A stretch of DNA of 53,286 nt from Gammaproteobacteria bacterium (lineage in GTDB: Bacteria; Pseudomonadota; Gammaproteobacteria; Xanthomonadales; SZUA-36). Both the position numbers and the translations under genes were made by a program. How positions within the stretch are numbered: position 1 is the stretch's first letter; every line of letters begins with the position of its first letter. The notes below the pieces were generated by a model that had not been told where the DNA came from, made no database searches, and was given only the letters and a program-made list of their open reading frames with translations. Location: positions 1-53,286 of the forward strand of contig JAJFLB010000048.1 in assembly GCA_021772915.1 (NCBI GenBank). Direction: 5' to 3'. Shown piece by piece: positions 1-7,663 of this stretch.

Positions 1-156
1 CAGGGAGGTACCCAGATGTCCCCACTGCGTCGCCTGAGGGCGCCTACTCTTGGTGCAGCCCTTGAGAAGGACCGGGCCATTCTCTGCTGTCTGCGTCTTG
101 TCCTGAAACATCTGGGTACCTCTGAATCCGTAGTTATCACAGGGACGGAGCACTCG
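1..156 (-). repeat. Structured repeat family, copy A (cut by the window start)
   Basis: This is part of a four-copy repeat family and lies in the opposite orientation to the other three. It contains the GGTACCCAGATG / CATCTGGGTACC arm pair and the module AAGGACCGGGCCATT. Its right end is AGTTATCACAGGGACGGAGCACTCG, matching the terminal inverted repeat of copy B at 6272-6566. It also carries a short module around 29-52 that in copies B and C lies nearer the other end. Only this end of the element is inside the window. Open reading frames here are by-products of the palindromes. Confidence 0.85.
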
Positions 157-504
157 TGTGCTGTCCACACGTGGACAGGATATTGTAAACGTTTGAACAG
201 ATGCTGAAAACGACTGGTTGAGTGGCTTGCAAATAATCCAGCAGGCCTGTGGATAACTCTGTGGAAAAAGTTGTCTCAAGCACATCGGCTTTGGGGCGTG
301 TTAATATTGCCTCAGATTCTTCGGCAACCCGAAAAGCATGAAAAACGTAAAAAAACAATTGTTTAAGAACCACTCTGTATGATTTCATCTCAACAAGTTC
401 ATTAAGCCCATGTTTTTCAGTCGTGCGTTTGCATCTGTGCATAAGAAACAGTTGGCAGAACTTGCTAAAGGATTAATTACAGGACGAGTCAGGTAGGGGC
501 TGCC
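157..504. other. Noncoding stretch with a cluster of DnaA-box-like sites
   Basis: No convincing gene is seen in these 348 bases. TGTGGATAA at 248-256 is the exact reverse complement of the DnaA box TTATCCACA. TGTGGAAAA follows at 260-268, twelve bases on and on the same strand. TGTGCATAA at 436-444 fits TTATNCACA in the same orientation. An 8-bp inverted repeat, CTGTCCAC-AC-GTGGACAG, lies at 161-178. An AT-rich run lies at about 335-370. A 28-codon ORF (410-496) ends eight bases before dctM but has no ribosome binding site and is not called. The cluster could be a replication origin, a DnaA-titration site or a DnaA-regulated promoter. No dnaA, dnaN, gyrB or mnmG gene is nearby. Confidence 0.5.
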
Positions 505-1884
505 ATGGCGGGATTGATGTCTTTGGGGTTGTTTGTCGCTGCTGGTTTGTCGTTACTGGCGGGCTTCCCGGTCGCCTTTACCCTGGCTGGTGTTGCGCTG
601 GTTTTCGCCCTGCTGGGAATGTTGACGGGAACGTTTGATCCGTCCTTTCTGGGGGCCTTCCCCAGTCGTATTTTTGGCATCATGAGTAACGAGACACTCA
701 TTGCTGTACCGGTTTTTGTATTTATGGGTGTCATGTTGGAACGCTCAAAGCTTGCGGATCAGTTGCTGCAGGCATTGGCTCAGCTGATGCGACGGATCCC
801 TGGTGGTTTGGGTCTTGCCGTGATGGTGGTGGGGGCACTAATGGCCGCCAGCACAGGTATCGTAGGGGCCACGGTAGTCACCATGGGATTGCTGTCGTTA
901 CCTACCATGCTCAAGAACAAATATGACCCATCCATTGCCACCGGCAGTATCTGCGCAGCCGGCACGCTGGGCCAGATAATTCCACCATCCATTGTTCTCA
1001 TACTACTTGCAGATGTGTTATCCAACGCCTACCAGCAGGCCCAACTGCAGTTGGGCATATTCAGTCCGGAAACGATATCGGTGGGTGAGTTGTTTGCTGG
1101 TGCCCTGCTACCGGGACTGTCCCTGGTTGGACTTTACATGCTGTACCTGATCGTGATGGCCATTATCAGGCCACGGTCCATGCCGGTGGTGGAGCGTGAA
1201 TCCGGCGATGGCATATCACTCCTGAACCTCATGGGTCTGCTGGCGGGACCGCTACTACTGATTGCAGCCGTGCTGGGGTCTATTTTGTTGGGTCTGGCAA
1301 CACCTACCGAAGCGGCGGCCGTGGGTGCAACAGGTGCCATGTTACTGGCGCTCAAACAGAGGCAGCTTTCAATGGAAACCTTGCGGAGCGTGGTCTATCA
1401 ATCCACCAGGGTCAGCGCCATGGTTTTCATGATTTTGATTGGTGCGTCATTGTTCAGCCTGGTGTTTCGTGGCTTCGGTGGTGATGAATATGTCCAGTCC
1501 CTGCTGGCGAACCTGCCTGGTGGTGAGATCGGCGCCATGCTGGCGGTCATGCTGGTTTTGTTTTTACTGGGCTTTATCCTTGATTTTATTGAGATCACCT
1601 ATGTGGTTATCCCCATCGTTGGTCCGGTTCTGCTGGCCATGGGAATCAACCCCGTGTGGCTCGGTGTGATGATCGCCATCAATTTGCAAACTTCATTTCT
1701 GACGCCACCATTTGGCTTCTCATTATTTTACCTGCGTGGTGTCACACCGGCGGAGATAGAAACCTCAGCGATCTACCGGGGGGTAATTCCTTTTATTGCC
1801 ATTCAGCTATTGATGCTGGGCTTACTCAGCCTGTGGCCGGCTTTGGCCACTTGGCTACCAGCAGTAATATACGCGGGTCCCTAG
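505..1884 (+). CDS. dctM: TRAP transporter large permease subunit (DctM family)
   Basis: This 459-residue protein is the membrane transport subunit of a tripartite ATP-independent periplasmic (TRAP) transporter, which imports organic acids using an ion gradient. The chain is almost wholly hydrophobic, with about a dozen membrane segments, and has DctM-typical features such as the GTLGQIIPPSIVLILLAD stretch near residue 155 and the late QTSFLTPPFGFSLFYLRG stretch. The ATG at 505 follows GGTAGGGG by about six bases. No small permease (DctQ) is visible upstream; copy A and the DnaA-box region lie there instead. The binding protein gene is at 2208-3317 on the opposite strand, so the usual P-Q-M operon is broken up. 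The stop codon lies inside a degenerate REP sequence. The substrate cannot be read from sequence. Confidence 0.93.
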   Translation: MAGLMSLGLFVAAGLSLLAGFPVAFTLAGVALVFALLGMLTGTFDPSFLGAFPSRIFGIMSNETLIAVPVFVFMGVMLERSKLADQLLQALAQLMRRIPGGLGLAVMVVGALMAASTGIVGATVVTMGLLSLPTMLKNKYDPSIATGSICAAGTLGQIIPPSIVLILLADVLSNAYQQAQLQLGIFSPETISVGELFAGALLPGLSLVGLYMLYLIVMAIIRPRSMPVVERESGDGISLLNLMGLLAGPLLLIAAVLGSILLGLATPTEAAAVGATGAMLLALKQRQLSMETLRSVVYQSTRVSAMVFMILIGASLFSLVFRGFGGDEYVQSLLANLPGGEIGAMLAVMLVLFLLGFILDFIEITYVVIPIVGPVLLAMGINPVWLGVMIAINLQTSFLTPPFGFSLFYLRGVTPAEIETSAIYRGVIPFIAIQLLMLGLLSLWPALATWLPAVIYAGP

Positions 1885-1976
1885 GACCGACGAACTAGCA
1901 CTTCGGGAACCACCCGGATCTGCACAAAACCCGACATGGGCCCGTAGGACTGACGAGCTTGCTCGTCGGGAATTCT
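1880..1976. repeat. Pair of REP-like palindromes
   Basis: The better copy (1943-1973) reads GTAGGACTGACGAGC-TT-GCTCGTCGGGAA, a hairpin built on GACGAGC/GCTCGTC. A degenerate copy (1880-1911) begins CTAGGACCGACGA and overlaps the dctM stop codon. The same sequence occurs as an inverted pair at 37835-37912. This is the style of REP elements found many times in gammaproteobacterial intergenic DNA. Confidence 0.75.
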
Positions 1977-2002
1977 CAATGGGAGCGTATCTTGCAAGGG
2001 CA

Positions 2003-2163
2003 CAACGTCCCGGTCTGGGCAGGCCCTCCAGAGACCCGCTCAAGTACGTGGCCCAGGCCAGCCTCTCGACTGGTTCCCGGTCTCACCTTCTCCTTGTAGC
2101 GCTCTGTCGCCGACATCCTGTCGGCTCAAGGTCACCGGAGGGCCTGCCCAGACCGGGACGTTG
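2003..2163. repeat. Long inverted repeat with perfect 27-bp arms
   Basis: Arms at 2003-2029 and 2137-2163 are perfect reverse complements over 27 bases, enclosing 107 bases. The arm begins CAACGTCCCGGTCTGGGC. The interior holds a pyrimidine-rich module, CTCTCGACTGGTTCCCGGTC at about 2060, that recurs next to copy B at 6573. The element lies between the convergent genes dctM and dctP. There is no adjacent T-run, so it is not a standard intrinsic terminator, though it could block read-through in both directions. The rest of the gap 1885-2207 is REP sequence and unremarkable spacer. Confidence 0.75.
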
Positions 2164-2207
2164 TCTTGTGCGAAACCGACGGGTCCATCATGACAGGGTC
2201 GCCGGTT

Positions 2208-3317
2208 CTAACTGTCGGGTCGCAGATTCACAAGTGTGCGTTCAGATATCGTTGTCCACGGATTGACGATATCGTAATAGGCGTTGAAAGAAGCGTAGAT
2301 TCGCCCCATCAATTCACTCTCGCTGGCCATTTCAAGCATCAGCTCATCACTGATCTCTCGCAGGTGATTAAGCACCTCATCAGGTAGACGGCGGAGCTGC
2401 ACACCGTGCTCATTGAGCAATGACCGAAGGGCTACACCGTTGTTGTAAGTAAAGTCTGACAGGGTTTCCATGACCCCAGCCTGGCAGGCGACTTCAACGA
2501 TGGCTTGCAGATCGGCAGGCAGTGTGTCCCAGGCCTCCTTGTTGATCATGCACTCCAGACCAGTTCCCGGCTCGTGCCAACCTGGGTAGTAGTAATACTT
2601 GGCGGCACGAAACAGACCGAAAGCAAGATCGTTATATGGGCCAACCCACTCAGTTGCGTCGATGATGCCAGTTTGCAATGCCGTAAATAACTCTGCTCCG
2701 GGAATGGTTTGTGGGGTTCCGCCGGCCCGCTTCAGAATTTCTCCACCTGGTCCCGGAATGCGCATCTTCAGGCCGTTGAGGTCATCCAGGCTATTTATTT
2801 CGCGGTTGAACCAACCAGCCATCTGGGGGCCTGAATTACCTGCGAGAAAGGGGATGAGCCCGTAGGGTGCGTACACTTCCCGCCACAACTCCAGTCCACC
2901 GCCGTGGTAAATCCAGCCGTGCAGTTCCTGTGCACTCATACCAAAAGGGATACCGGCAAAATACTGAGCGGCTGGCACTTTGCCCTTCCAGTAATAGGTG
3001 GCGCTGTGGCCCATTTCAGCCGTCCCCTGGGTAACAGCGTCAAATACCTCAAACGGAGGCACGAGCTCGTTGCCACCAAAAACCCTTATGTTGAGCCGCC
3101 CGTTACTAAGCTTGCTGATGGATTCTGCCAGGTGGTTGGCGCTGGTTCCCAGCCCGGGAAAATCACGTGGCCAGGAAGTGACCATTTTCCATGTAAAAGT
3201 TTCCATTGAGCCACTTTCCGTGCACGCCGGTCTTGCTGTGGTCTGATCAGCACATGCACCCAACAAACCGGCTGCGCCGGCCAGTCCTGCAACCCCGACA
3301 AATTTTCGTCTATCCAT
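2208..3317 (-). CDS. dctP: TRAP transporter solute-binding protein (DctP family)
   Basis: This 369-residue periplasmic binding protein delivers substrate to a TRAP permease, probably the DctM encoded convergently at 505-1884. The N-terminus carries a twin-arginine signal (MDRRKFVGVAG) followed by a lipobox-like LLGAC, so export by Tat and lipid anchoring are likely. The family signature includes the conserved arginine region GLKMRIPGPGGEILKRAGG near residue 190 and the WVGPYNDLAFG / YYYYPGWHEPG stretch seen in the alpha-keto-acid-binding (TakP-like) branch. Length is normal for the family. The ligand is not certain; a 2-oxo acid is a reasonable guess from the TakP-like features. It lies apart from its permease with repeats between, so co-transcription is impossible. 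Confidence 0.92.
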   Translation of the reverse strand: MDRRKFVGVAGLAGAAGLLGACADQTTARPACTESGSMETFTWKMVTSWPRDFPGLGTSANHLAESISKLSNGRLNIRVFGGNELVPPFEVFDAVTQGTAEMGHSATYYWKGKVPAAQYFAGIPFGMSAQELHGWIYHGGGLELWREVYAPYGLIPFLAGNSGPQMAGWFNREINSLDDLNGLKMRIPGPGGEILKRAGGTPQTIPGAELFTALQTGIIDATEWVGPYNDLAFGLFRAAKYYYYPGWHEPGTGLECMINKEAWDTLPADLQAIVEVACQAGVMETLSDFTYNNGVALRSLLNEHGVQLRRLPDEVLNHLREISDELMLEMASESELMGRIYASFNAYYDIVNPWTTISERTLVNLRPDS

Positions 3318-3486
3318 GGATTACATTCTCCTGTGTTCCAGAACTATTGCGGCATTCCCAGGCGCACGTTTTGTGCATTGGGTCTGAACAACCTGATTCA
3401 CTATCCATTTCACCCGGGAATAAATCAAGGATCACCCAACTCGTGGTGCTATAGTGAGTAGGAGTGTATAGCAGTTCAGGTTTTTG

Positions 3487-3693
3487 ATGAAATCAGACGA
3501 TATCTCAGAAATTACACGATTGTTAGGGGAGCTTCGTGAAGAGCACCGTGACCTCGATCAGGCGATCAACCGCATGGCCATGGATCAGTGGCAGGATCAG
3601 TTGCGGCTGCGACGCATGAAAAAACGCAAGCTGAAGTTGAAAGACTGGATTGCCCGACTGGAGTCGAAATTGATCCCGGATTTGGATGCCTAG
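3487..3693 (+). CDS. YdcH-like small protein (DUF465)
   Basis: This is a 68-residue, highly charged, helical protein. Its first half is acidic (ISEITRLLGELREEHRDLDQAI) and its second half basic (RRMKKRKLKLKDWIARLESKL), the usual pattern of the DUF465/YdcH family: short coiled-coil proteins of unknown function, common in proteobacteria. ATG at 3487 is chosen over TTG at 3484; AGG lies about seven bases upstream. It diverges from dctP and converges on plsB. No signal peptide or membrane segment is seen. Function is not assigned. Confidence 0.85.
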   Translation: MKSDDISEITRLLGELREEHRDLDQAINRMAMDQWQDQLRLRRMKKRKLKLKDWIARLESKLIPDLDA

Positions 3694-3743
3694 CTGTGAA
3701 TTCCAGTATCGTTGTACACACCGCGTGTCCGAGTAACTCGTAA

Positions 3744-6266
3744 TTAGTCTGCTACGCCTTCCTCCGAGGGTTTTTTTGCCACCGGTGTCTGCCGGTCAAT
3801 TTCCTGCCGAATGGCTTCCCCGAGTATGAATTTTGCGTCGTTGCTGACGCGTCTGAGACGTTGGTCAAATACCAGTTTTTCATCCTCGTTGGTCGCAAGG
3901 TAGCCGGTTTTGCGTAACTGAGCGATGAAGCCCCTGAACAGAGCCTTGTCGGAGAATTCAGGCGCATCAAACTCATGCAACATGGATATTCTTTGGGCGG
4001 TGTGGATACACAAGCGTTCCAGGTCCTCTCTGCTCAGCACGCCGGAGCCGTTTCTTGCCAGTACAGAAATCGTAATCAGGTAACGTCTGATAGTCTGCAG
4101 CAGGCTGTGTGCCATGATTTTCAATTGCATTACGGCTTCGGGGTTGTCCCTGGCGTGCGACAAGGTTTGCCCATCCCCCCTCCTGACCAGGAGGCCGTGT
4201 TGAACCAGTTGCTCAATGGATTCATCCAGTGCCCGGGTTATCTCTATCTGACTCCAGGGGATGAACAACTCAGCCTGCAAAAAAGGCTGGGTGGCAATTG
4301 CAAACTTGCGCAAGTGGTCGATCAAAAAACTACGGTGCTCCAGGAAACAACAGGCGATCAACGAGGGTAATGCCATCAGGTGGGCGATATTGTTGCGGAA
4401 GTATGTCAGACCCACCGCGCGGTCAGACTGGATGAAAATGATATCGCCGAGTTCGTGTGGTCTACGCAACAGGATTTTCATTTGGAAACCGTATTCAATC
4501 ACTTCATTGGCGCTTTTGCTGGTTACCGTCACCCGTTCAGGTGTGGGCGCATGGCTCAATAATGATTGGTACAGTGCTATCTGTCGGGCCAATTGTGATT
4601 CTCCAAGCGCATGTCTTGGAGTGCCCAACATGACCAACGCCAGCAAGTTAACCGGGTTGACATCGGCGCTGGCATTGATACGCCTCATGATCGTCTGGCT
4701 AAGATCGTTGACAAGGTGGCTTAGCCAGCTTGGGGTGACATTTTCACCGGCACTGGTCTCTCGCCACTGTGGGTCATGTCGGTCGAGCAAGTTATCGAGG
4801 AAGACGGGCTCACCGAGACTGACATGCGCTACGCCATAGTTATGTTGCATGACACCAAAAATCTTGATCAGGTCAGATAATTTTTCCGAGCGCTTCGTCT
4901 TGCCGGATAACTCTGTAGTATAGCTATTACCCTCAGCCAGCCGCTCGTAGCCAATGTAAACCGGTTGGAACATGATGGGTCTGGATGGTGCGTTCAAAAA
5001 ACCCTTCACTGACATGGCCAGCATGCCGTTTTTAGGTGGCAGCAGACGACCGGTACGGCTACGGGTGCCTTCGATGAAGTACTCAAGAGAAACACCCTGT
5101 GATTGAATGGTGCTCAAATACTCATTAAATACAGCGGCGTACAACTTATGCGACTGAAAAGTCCGGCGCAGATAAAATGCGCCACCACGGCGTAACACGG
5201 AGCCTACAACCGGCAAATTCAGATTTACACCTGCCGCGATGTGCGGTGGTACTGAACCTTGTTCGTGTATCAGGTAGGACAGCAAAACGTAATCAAGGTG
5301 GCTGCGGTGACAGGGCACATAGATTACTTCGTGACCAAGCGCATGGTGGTGAAGATCTTCGAAATGGTTCACCGTAATGCCGTTGTAGATTCGATGCCAG
5401 AACCAGGACAGAAAGGTTACGGCAATGGTAATGAATGAGTAGGAGTAATTGGCAGCAATTTCACGTGCGTATTTTGTTGCCATTCGCCGGGCTTTTTCCG
5501 CTGAAATGCCCTCACTCCTGGCTTTTGCCTCAATTGCTGCAGCAACAGCGGACGACTTGACGACGCTGCCTACGATAGTTCGGCGGTGCGAGAGGTCAGG
5601 TCCTATGGCAGCAGTTCGCACGCGTCTGAAATGTACCCTGAGTATGCGCGAGACTTTTCTAAGTGCTACCGCCTCGTCTAAACCTTCTGCCGCCATATTT
5701 TTCAGGGAAAGTGGGCGGCTGAATTGCACAAAGGTCTTGCGACCGTTAACCAGTGTGCTGAAGAATCGACGCAAACGACCGGCAATTTCCCAGTTCTCGG
5801 CAAACACGGTGCGTGTTAAGCCGCTCTCCTTGCTCGGTCTTTGACCGACAAGCACTGTAACAGGCACCAACTGGATATCCAGCTCAGAATTTTCCCAATT
5901 CCCGTCTATCACTTTTTGCAGCATGGCGGAATGACTGCGTGTAGTCGGGCGCCGGATAAAAAGACCCTTGAGGCGTTTCAATGTAGCGTAAGAGCGGGTG
6001 GGGCTTTCGGAGAAGCACCGTATGGGCAATAGTGGGCGGGCCAATCCTTGCTGTTCGCAACATTTGTCCAGAATCAGTACCGAGGACAGGGCATATGCAT
6101 CCATTACATAACACACAGGCCGTTCATCACCGACGCCGATATTGCCATCGACATCAGCGTGGATACGTGGGTTAACCCACAAACAAAGAACCCAGCGTAG
6201 TAACAGATACCAACGCAGTTTGAGCCTGTTGATCAATGTAGTTTGTTGGTTCAGTTTATTTGACAT
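3744..6266 (-). CDS. plsB: Glycerol-3-phosphate 1-O-acyltransferase PlsB
   Basis: PlsB transfers an acyl group to the sn-1 position of glycerol-3-phosphate, the first step of phospholipid synthesis at the inner membrane. The 840-residue length fits the long proteobacterial PlsB form. The catalytic HX4D motif is visible as HRSHLDY near residue 317, followed by the glycerol-3-phosphate-binding motif FIEGTRSRTGRLLPPKNGM near residue 395. The ATG at 6266 lies six bases from the end of repeat copy B. The only Shine-Dalgarno-like bases (GGAG) lie inside the repeat's terminal arm, about eleven bases upstream. The element therefore forms the 5' leader of this essential gene, and its promoter must lie in or beyond it. 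Confidence 0.96.
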   Translation of the reverse strand: MSNKLNQQTTLINRLKLRWYLLLRWVLCLWVNPRIHADVDGNIGVGDERPVCYVMDAYALSSVLILDKCCEQQGLARPLLPIRCFSESPTRSYATLKRLKGLFIRRPTTRSHSAMLQKVIDGNWENSELDIQLVPVTVLVGQRPSKESGLTRTVFAENWEIAGRLRRFFSTLVNGRKTFVQFSRPLSLKNMAAEGLDEAVALRKVSRILRVHFRRVRTAAIGPDLSHRRTIVGSVVKSSAVAAAIEAKARSEGISAEKARRMATKYAREIAANYSYSFITIAVTFLSWFWHRIYNGITVNHFEDLHHHALGHEVIYVPCHRSHLDYVLLSYLIHEQGSVPPHIAAGVNLNLPVVGSVLRRGGAFYLRRTFQSHKLYAAVFNEYLSTIQSQGVSLEYFIEGTRSRTGRLLPPKNGMLAMSVKGFLNAPSRPIMFQPVYIGYERLAEGNSYTTELSGKTKRSEKLSDLIKIFGVMQHNYGVAHVSLGEPVFLDNLLDRHDPQWRETSAGENVTPSWLSHLVNDLSQTIMRRINASADVNPVNLLALVMLGTPRHALGESQLARQIALYQSLLSHAPTPERVTVTSKSANEVIEYGFQMKILLRRPHELGDIIFIQSDRAVGLTYFRNNIAHLMALPSLIACCFLEHRSFLIDHLRKFAIATQPFLQAELFIPWSQIEITRALDESIEQLVQHGLLVRRGDGQTLSHARDNPEAVMQLKIMAHSLLQTIRRYLITISVLARNGSGVLSREDLERLCIHTAQRISMLHEFDAPEFSDKALFRGFIAQLRKTGYLATNEDEKLVFDQRLRRVSNDAKFILGEAIRQEIDRQTPVAKKPSEEGVAD

Positions 6267-6271
6267 TTTGG

Positions 6272-6566
6272 TTAGTACTCCATCCGTGTGATAACTACGG
6301 ATTCAGAGGTACCCAGATGTTTCAGGACAAGACGCAGACAGCAGAGAATGGCCCGGTCCTTCTCAAGGGCTGCAACGCAGTGCTGGGACATCTGGGTACC
6401 TCCCTTCGGGCGAACTGGGAAGCGGTCGTCCGTGGTGCCGCATCACTTGGCAAGGACCGGGCCATTACCTGTGTGCTGCACCAAGAGTAGGCGCCCTCAA
6501 GCGACCCCACGGTCAACCACTTCCCAACTCGCTGAACTCGCAGTTATCACAGGGATGGAGTACTAG
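6272..6566 (+). repeat. Structured repeat family, copy B (full-length form)
   Basis: This 295-base element is bounded by TTAG and CTAG, with terminal inverted repeats TACTCCATCC...TGTGATAACT of about 24 bases (one or two mismatches). Inside are three arm pairs. Pair 1 is 6306-6320 with 6388-6402 (15 bp, perfect). Pair 2 is 6347-6361 with 6452-6466 (AATGGCCCGGTCCTT, 15 bp, perfect). Pair 3 is about 6409-6425 with 6516-6533 (imperfect). Pair 2 crosses pairs 1 and 3, so not all can form at once as simple hairpins. The element lies six bases upstream of plsB and carries no coding capacity. Confidence 0.9.
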
Positions 6567-6572
6567 GGGCCG

Positions 6573-6612
6573 TTCTCTCGACCGGTTCCCGGCCTCACCG
6601 TCTCTCATCTTC
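6573..6612 (+). repeat. Short module shared with the inverted repeat at 2003-2163
   Basis: CTCTCGACCGGTTCCCGGCC and the bases after it match positions 2060-2095 closely, with scattered substitutions. It directly follows copy B. It may be a fragment of the same element type as 2003-2163. The rest of the 6567-6933 gap holds plain spacer up to about 6700 and then the candidate small RNA unit. Confidence 0.5.
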
Positions 6613-6702
6613 TTCCTGTTTTGGGCTAAATGTTACACCATCACGTGGAAATTGATGTCGTATTTGGCCGGAAGCTACGCATTATCAAAAAAGCGTTCGC
6701 AC

Positions 6703-6737
6703 AAAAAAAACCCGGACGAGGCGCGAGGCCCGTCCGG
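6703..6737 (-). terminator. Intrinsic terminator
   Basis: On the minus strand, CCGGACGGGCCTCGCGCCTCGTCCGG forms a GC-rich hairpin (6712-6737) followed directly by TTTTTTTT (6710-6703). This is a textbook rho-independent terminator for leftward transcripts. It would end the candidate small RNA and any read-through from pyrF. Confidence 0.8.
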
Positions 6738-6791
6738 AAATCCGGCGGAGCCGGAGAGGATCGGTCTAATGGATCAGTCTGCAATTCTATT
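6703..6791 (-). ncRNA. Candidate small RNA of about 90 nt
   Basis: On the minus strand, a promoter-like TTGACA-N18-TACATA pair is followed within 90 bases by a small hairpin (6741-6755, TCCGGC-GGA-GCCGGA) and then a strong intrinsic terminator ending in eight T. The interval has no ATG and no plausible reading frame. The unit starts about 110 bases downstream of the pyrF stop codon, with its own promoter, so it looks independent rather than a pyrF tail. It does not match a small RNA I recognise. An alternative is that only the terminator is real and serves pyrF. Confidence 0.45.
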
Positions 6792-6797
6792 TTTTAT

Positions 6798-6827
6798 TAT
6801 GTAGTTATAGCTATATCGTAATGTCAA
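6798..6827 (-). promoter_or_regulatory. Sigma-70-like promoter for the candidate small RNA
   Basis: Minus-strand TTGACA (6827-6822), an 18-base spacer and TACATA (6803-6798) in AT-rich surroundings. A second TTGACA lies 17 bases further upstream (6844-6839), without a good -10 at the right distance. It points away from pyrF towards the terminator at 6703-6737. Confidence 0.5.
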
Positions 6828-6933
6828 ACATTAACTATTGTCAACACTTTTTTTAAAAAAGACACTGGCTCTTCAGACCGTCAAAACTGGTTTATGTGTG
6901 ATTCGTGAAGTAACCACTGGCAAAATGATGGGG

Positions 6934-7641
6934 TCAGGATGCTCTTAGAGCGTCTGCTATTTCCTCTTGGATGGCTTCAGCAGCAGCCCTGGGATCTGGG
7001 GCGGTTCGTATCGGACGGCCCACAACAAGATAATCCGCACCGTCTTTTATGGCCGCATAAGGTGTCATGACCCGCTGCTGATCGTCGTCGTTGTGCACCG
7101 GTCGGATACCGGGGCACACCGTGATCAGATGAGGGCTGGTATGTTCACGTAGTGCACTAACCTCCAGTCCGGATGAGACGACACCGTCACAGCCCAATGC
7201 CAGCGCTCGTCGAGCGCGTGACAAGACCAGTGCTTTGGGATCGCAACGGAAACCAAGGTCATCAAGATCACCCTGGTCCAGACTGGTTAGTGCGGTTACC
7301 GCGAGTATTCGCATGCTCCCCTTTGCCTCTGCGGCTGCCCTGAGCATGGAATCGTTACCATGAACAGTGCAAAAATCTACCTGATTGCGGCTCAATTGAC
7401 GGACTGCAGCAGCTACGGTGGCGGGAATGTCAAATAACTTCAGGTCGGCAAAAACCTTTTTTCCGCAATCTTTGAGCTGGGTCATCAATTCAAAATAATG
7501 TCCCGACAAGAATATTTCCAAACCCAATTTGTAAAACTCAACCGAGTCTCCGAGGCAGTCTATTAAGCCTTGAGCCTCTTTCAGGTTGGGTACATCAAGC
7601 GCAAAAATCAATCGTTCGCGGCTGGTAATTTTAGTATTCAT
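6934..7641 (-). CDS. pyrF: Orotidine 5'-phosphate decarboxylase
   Basis: PyrF converts OMP to UMP, the last step of pyrimidine synthesis. The 235-residue length is typical. The catalytic signature DxKxxDIP is seen as ADLKLFDIP at residues 65-73 (Lys68, Asp71). The phosphate-binding end ICVCPGIRP / DYLVVGRPI type motifs appear as LITVCPGIRP and YLVVGRPI in the C-terminal third. It follows the alpha/beta hydrolase gene on the same strand with a 22-base gap, so the two may be co-transcribed. The stop codon lies inside a 13-base sequence that recurs at the anmK stop codon. Confidence 0.97.
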   Translation of the reverse strand: MNTKITSRERLIFALDVPNLKEAQGLIDCLGDSVEFYKLGLEIFLSGHYFELMTQLKDCGKKVFADLKLFDIPATVAAAVRQLSRNQVDFCTVHGNDSMLRAAAEAKGSMRILAVTALTSLDQGDLDDLGFRCDPKALVLSRARRALALGCDGVVSSGLEVSALREHTSPHLITVCPGIRPVHNDDDQQRVMTPYAAIKDGADYLVVGRPIRTAPDPRAAAEAIQEEIADALRAS

Positions 7642-7663
7642 GTTCAGTCCGCATACTACACTG

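Noticed and set aside
16-207. Short ORF near the left edge
   Set aside because: It is translated from repeat copy A; similar peptides appear in copies B and C only because the DNA is repeated and palindromic.
410-496. 28-codon ORF before dctM
   Set aside because: No ribosome binding site and too short to judge; it is not the end of a dctQ gene, since its frame is closed by a stop at 380-382.
4261-4839. 192-codon ORF antisense to plsB
   Set aside because: It is a shadow of the plsB reading frame with no recognisable protein features.
6260-6566. Overlapping ORFs of 64-92 codons in both directions
   Set aside because: They lie wholly in repeat copy B, have no ribosome sites, and their frames are not kept in copy D.
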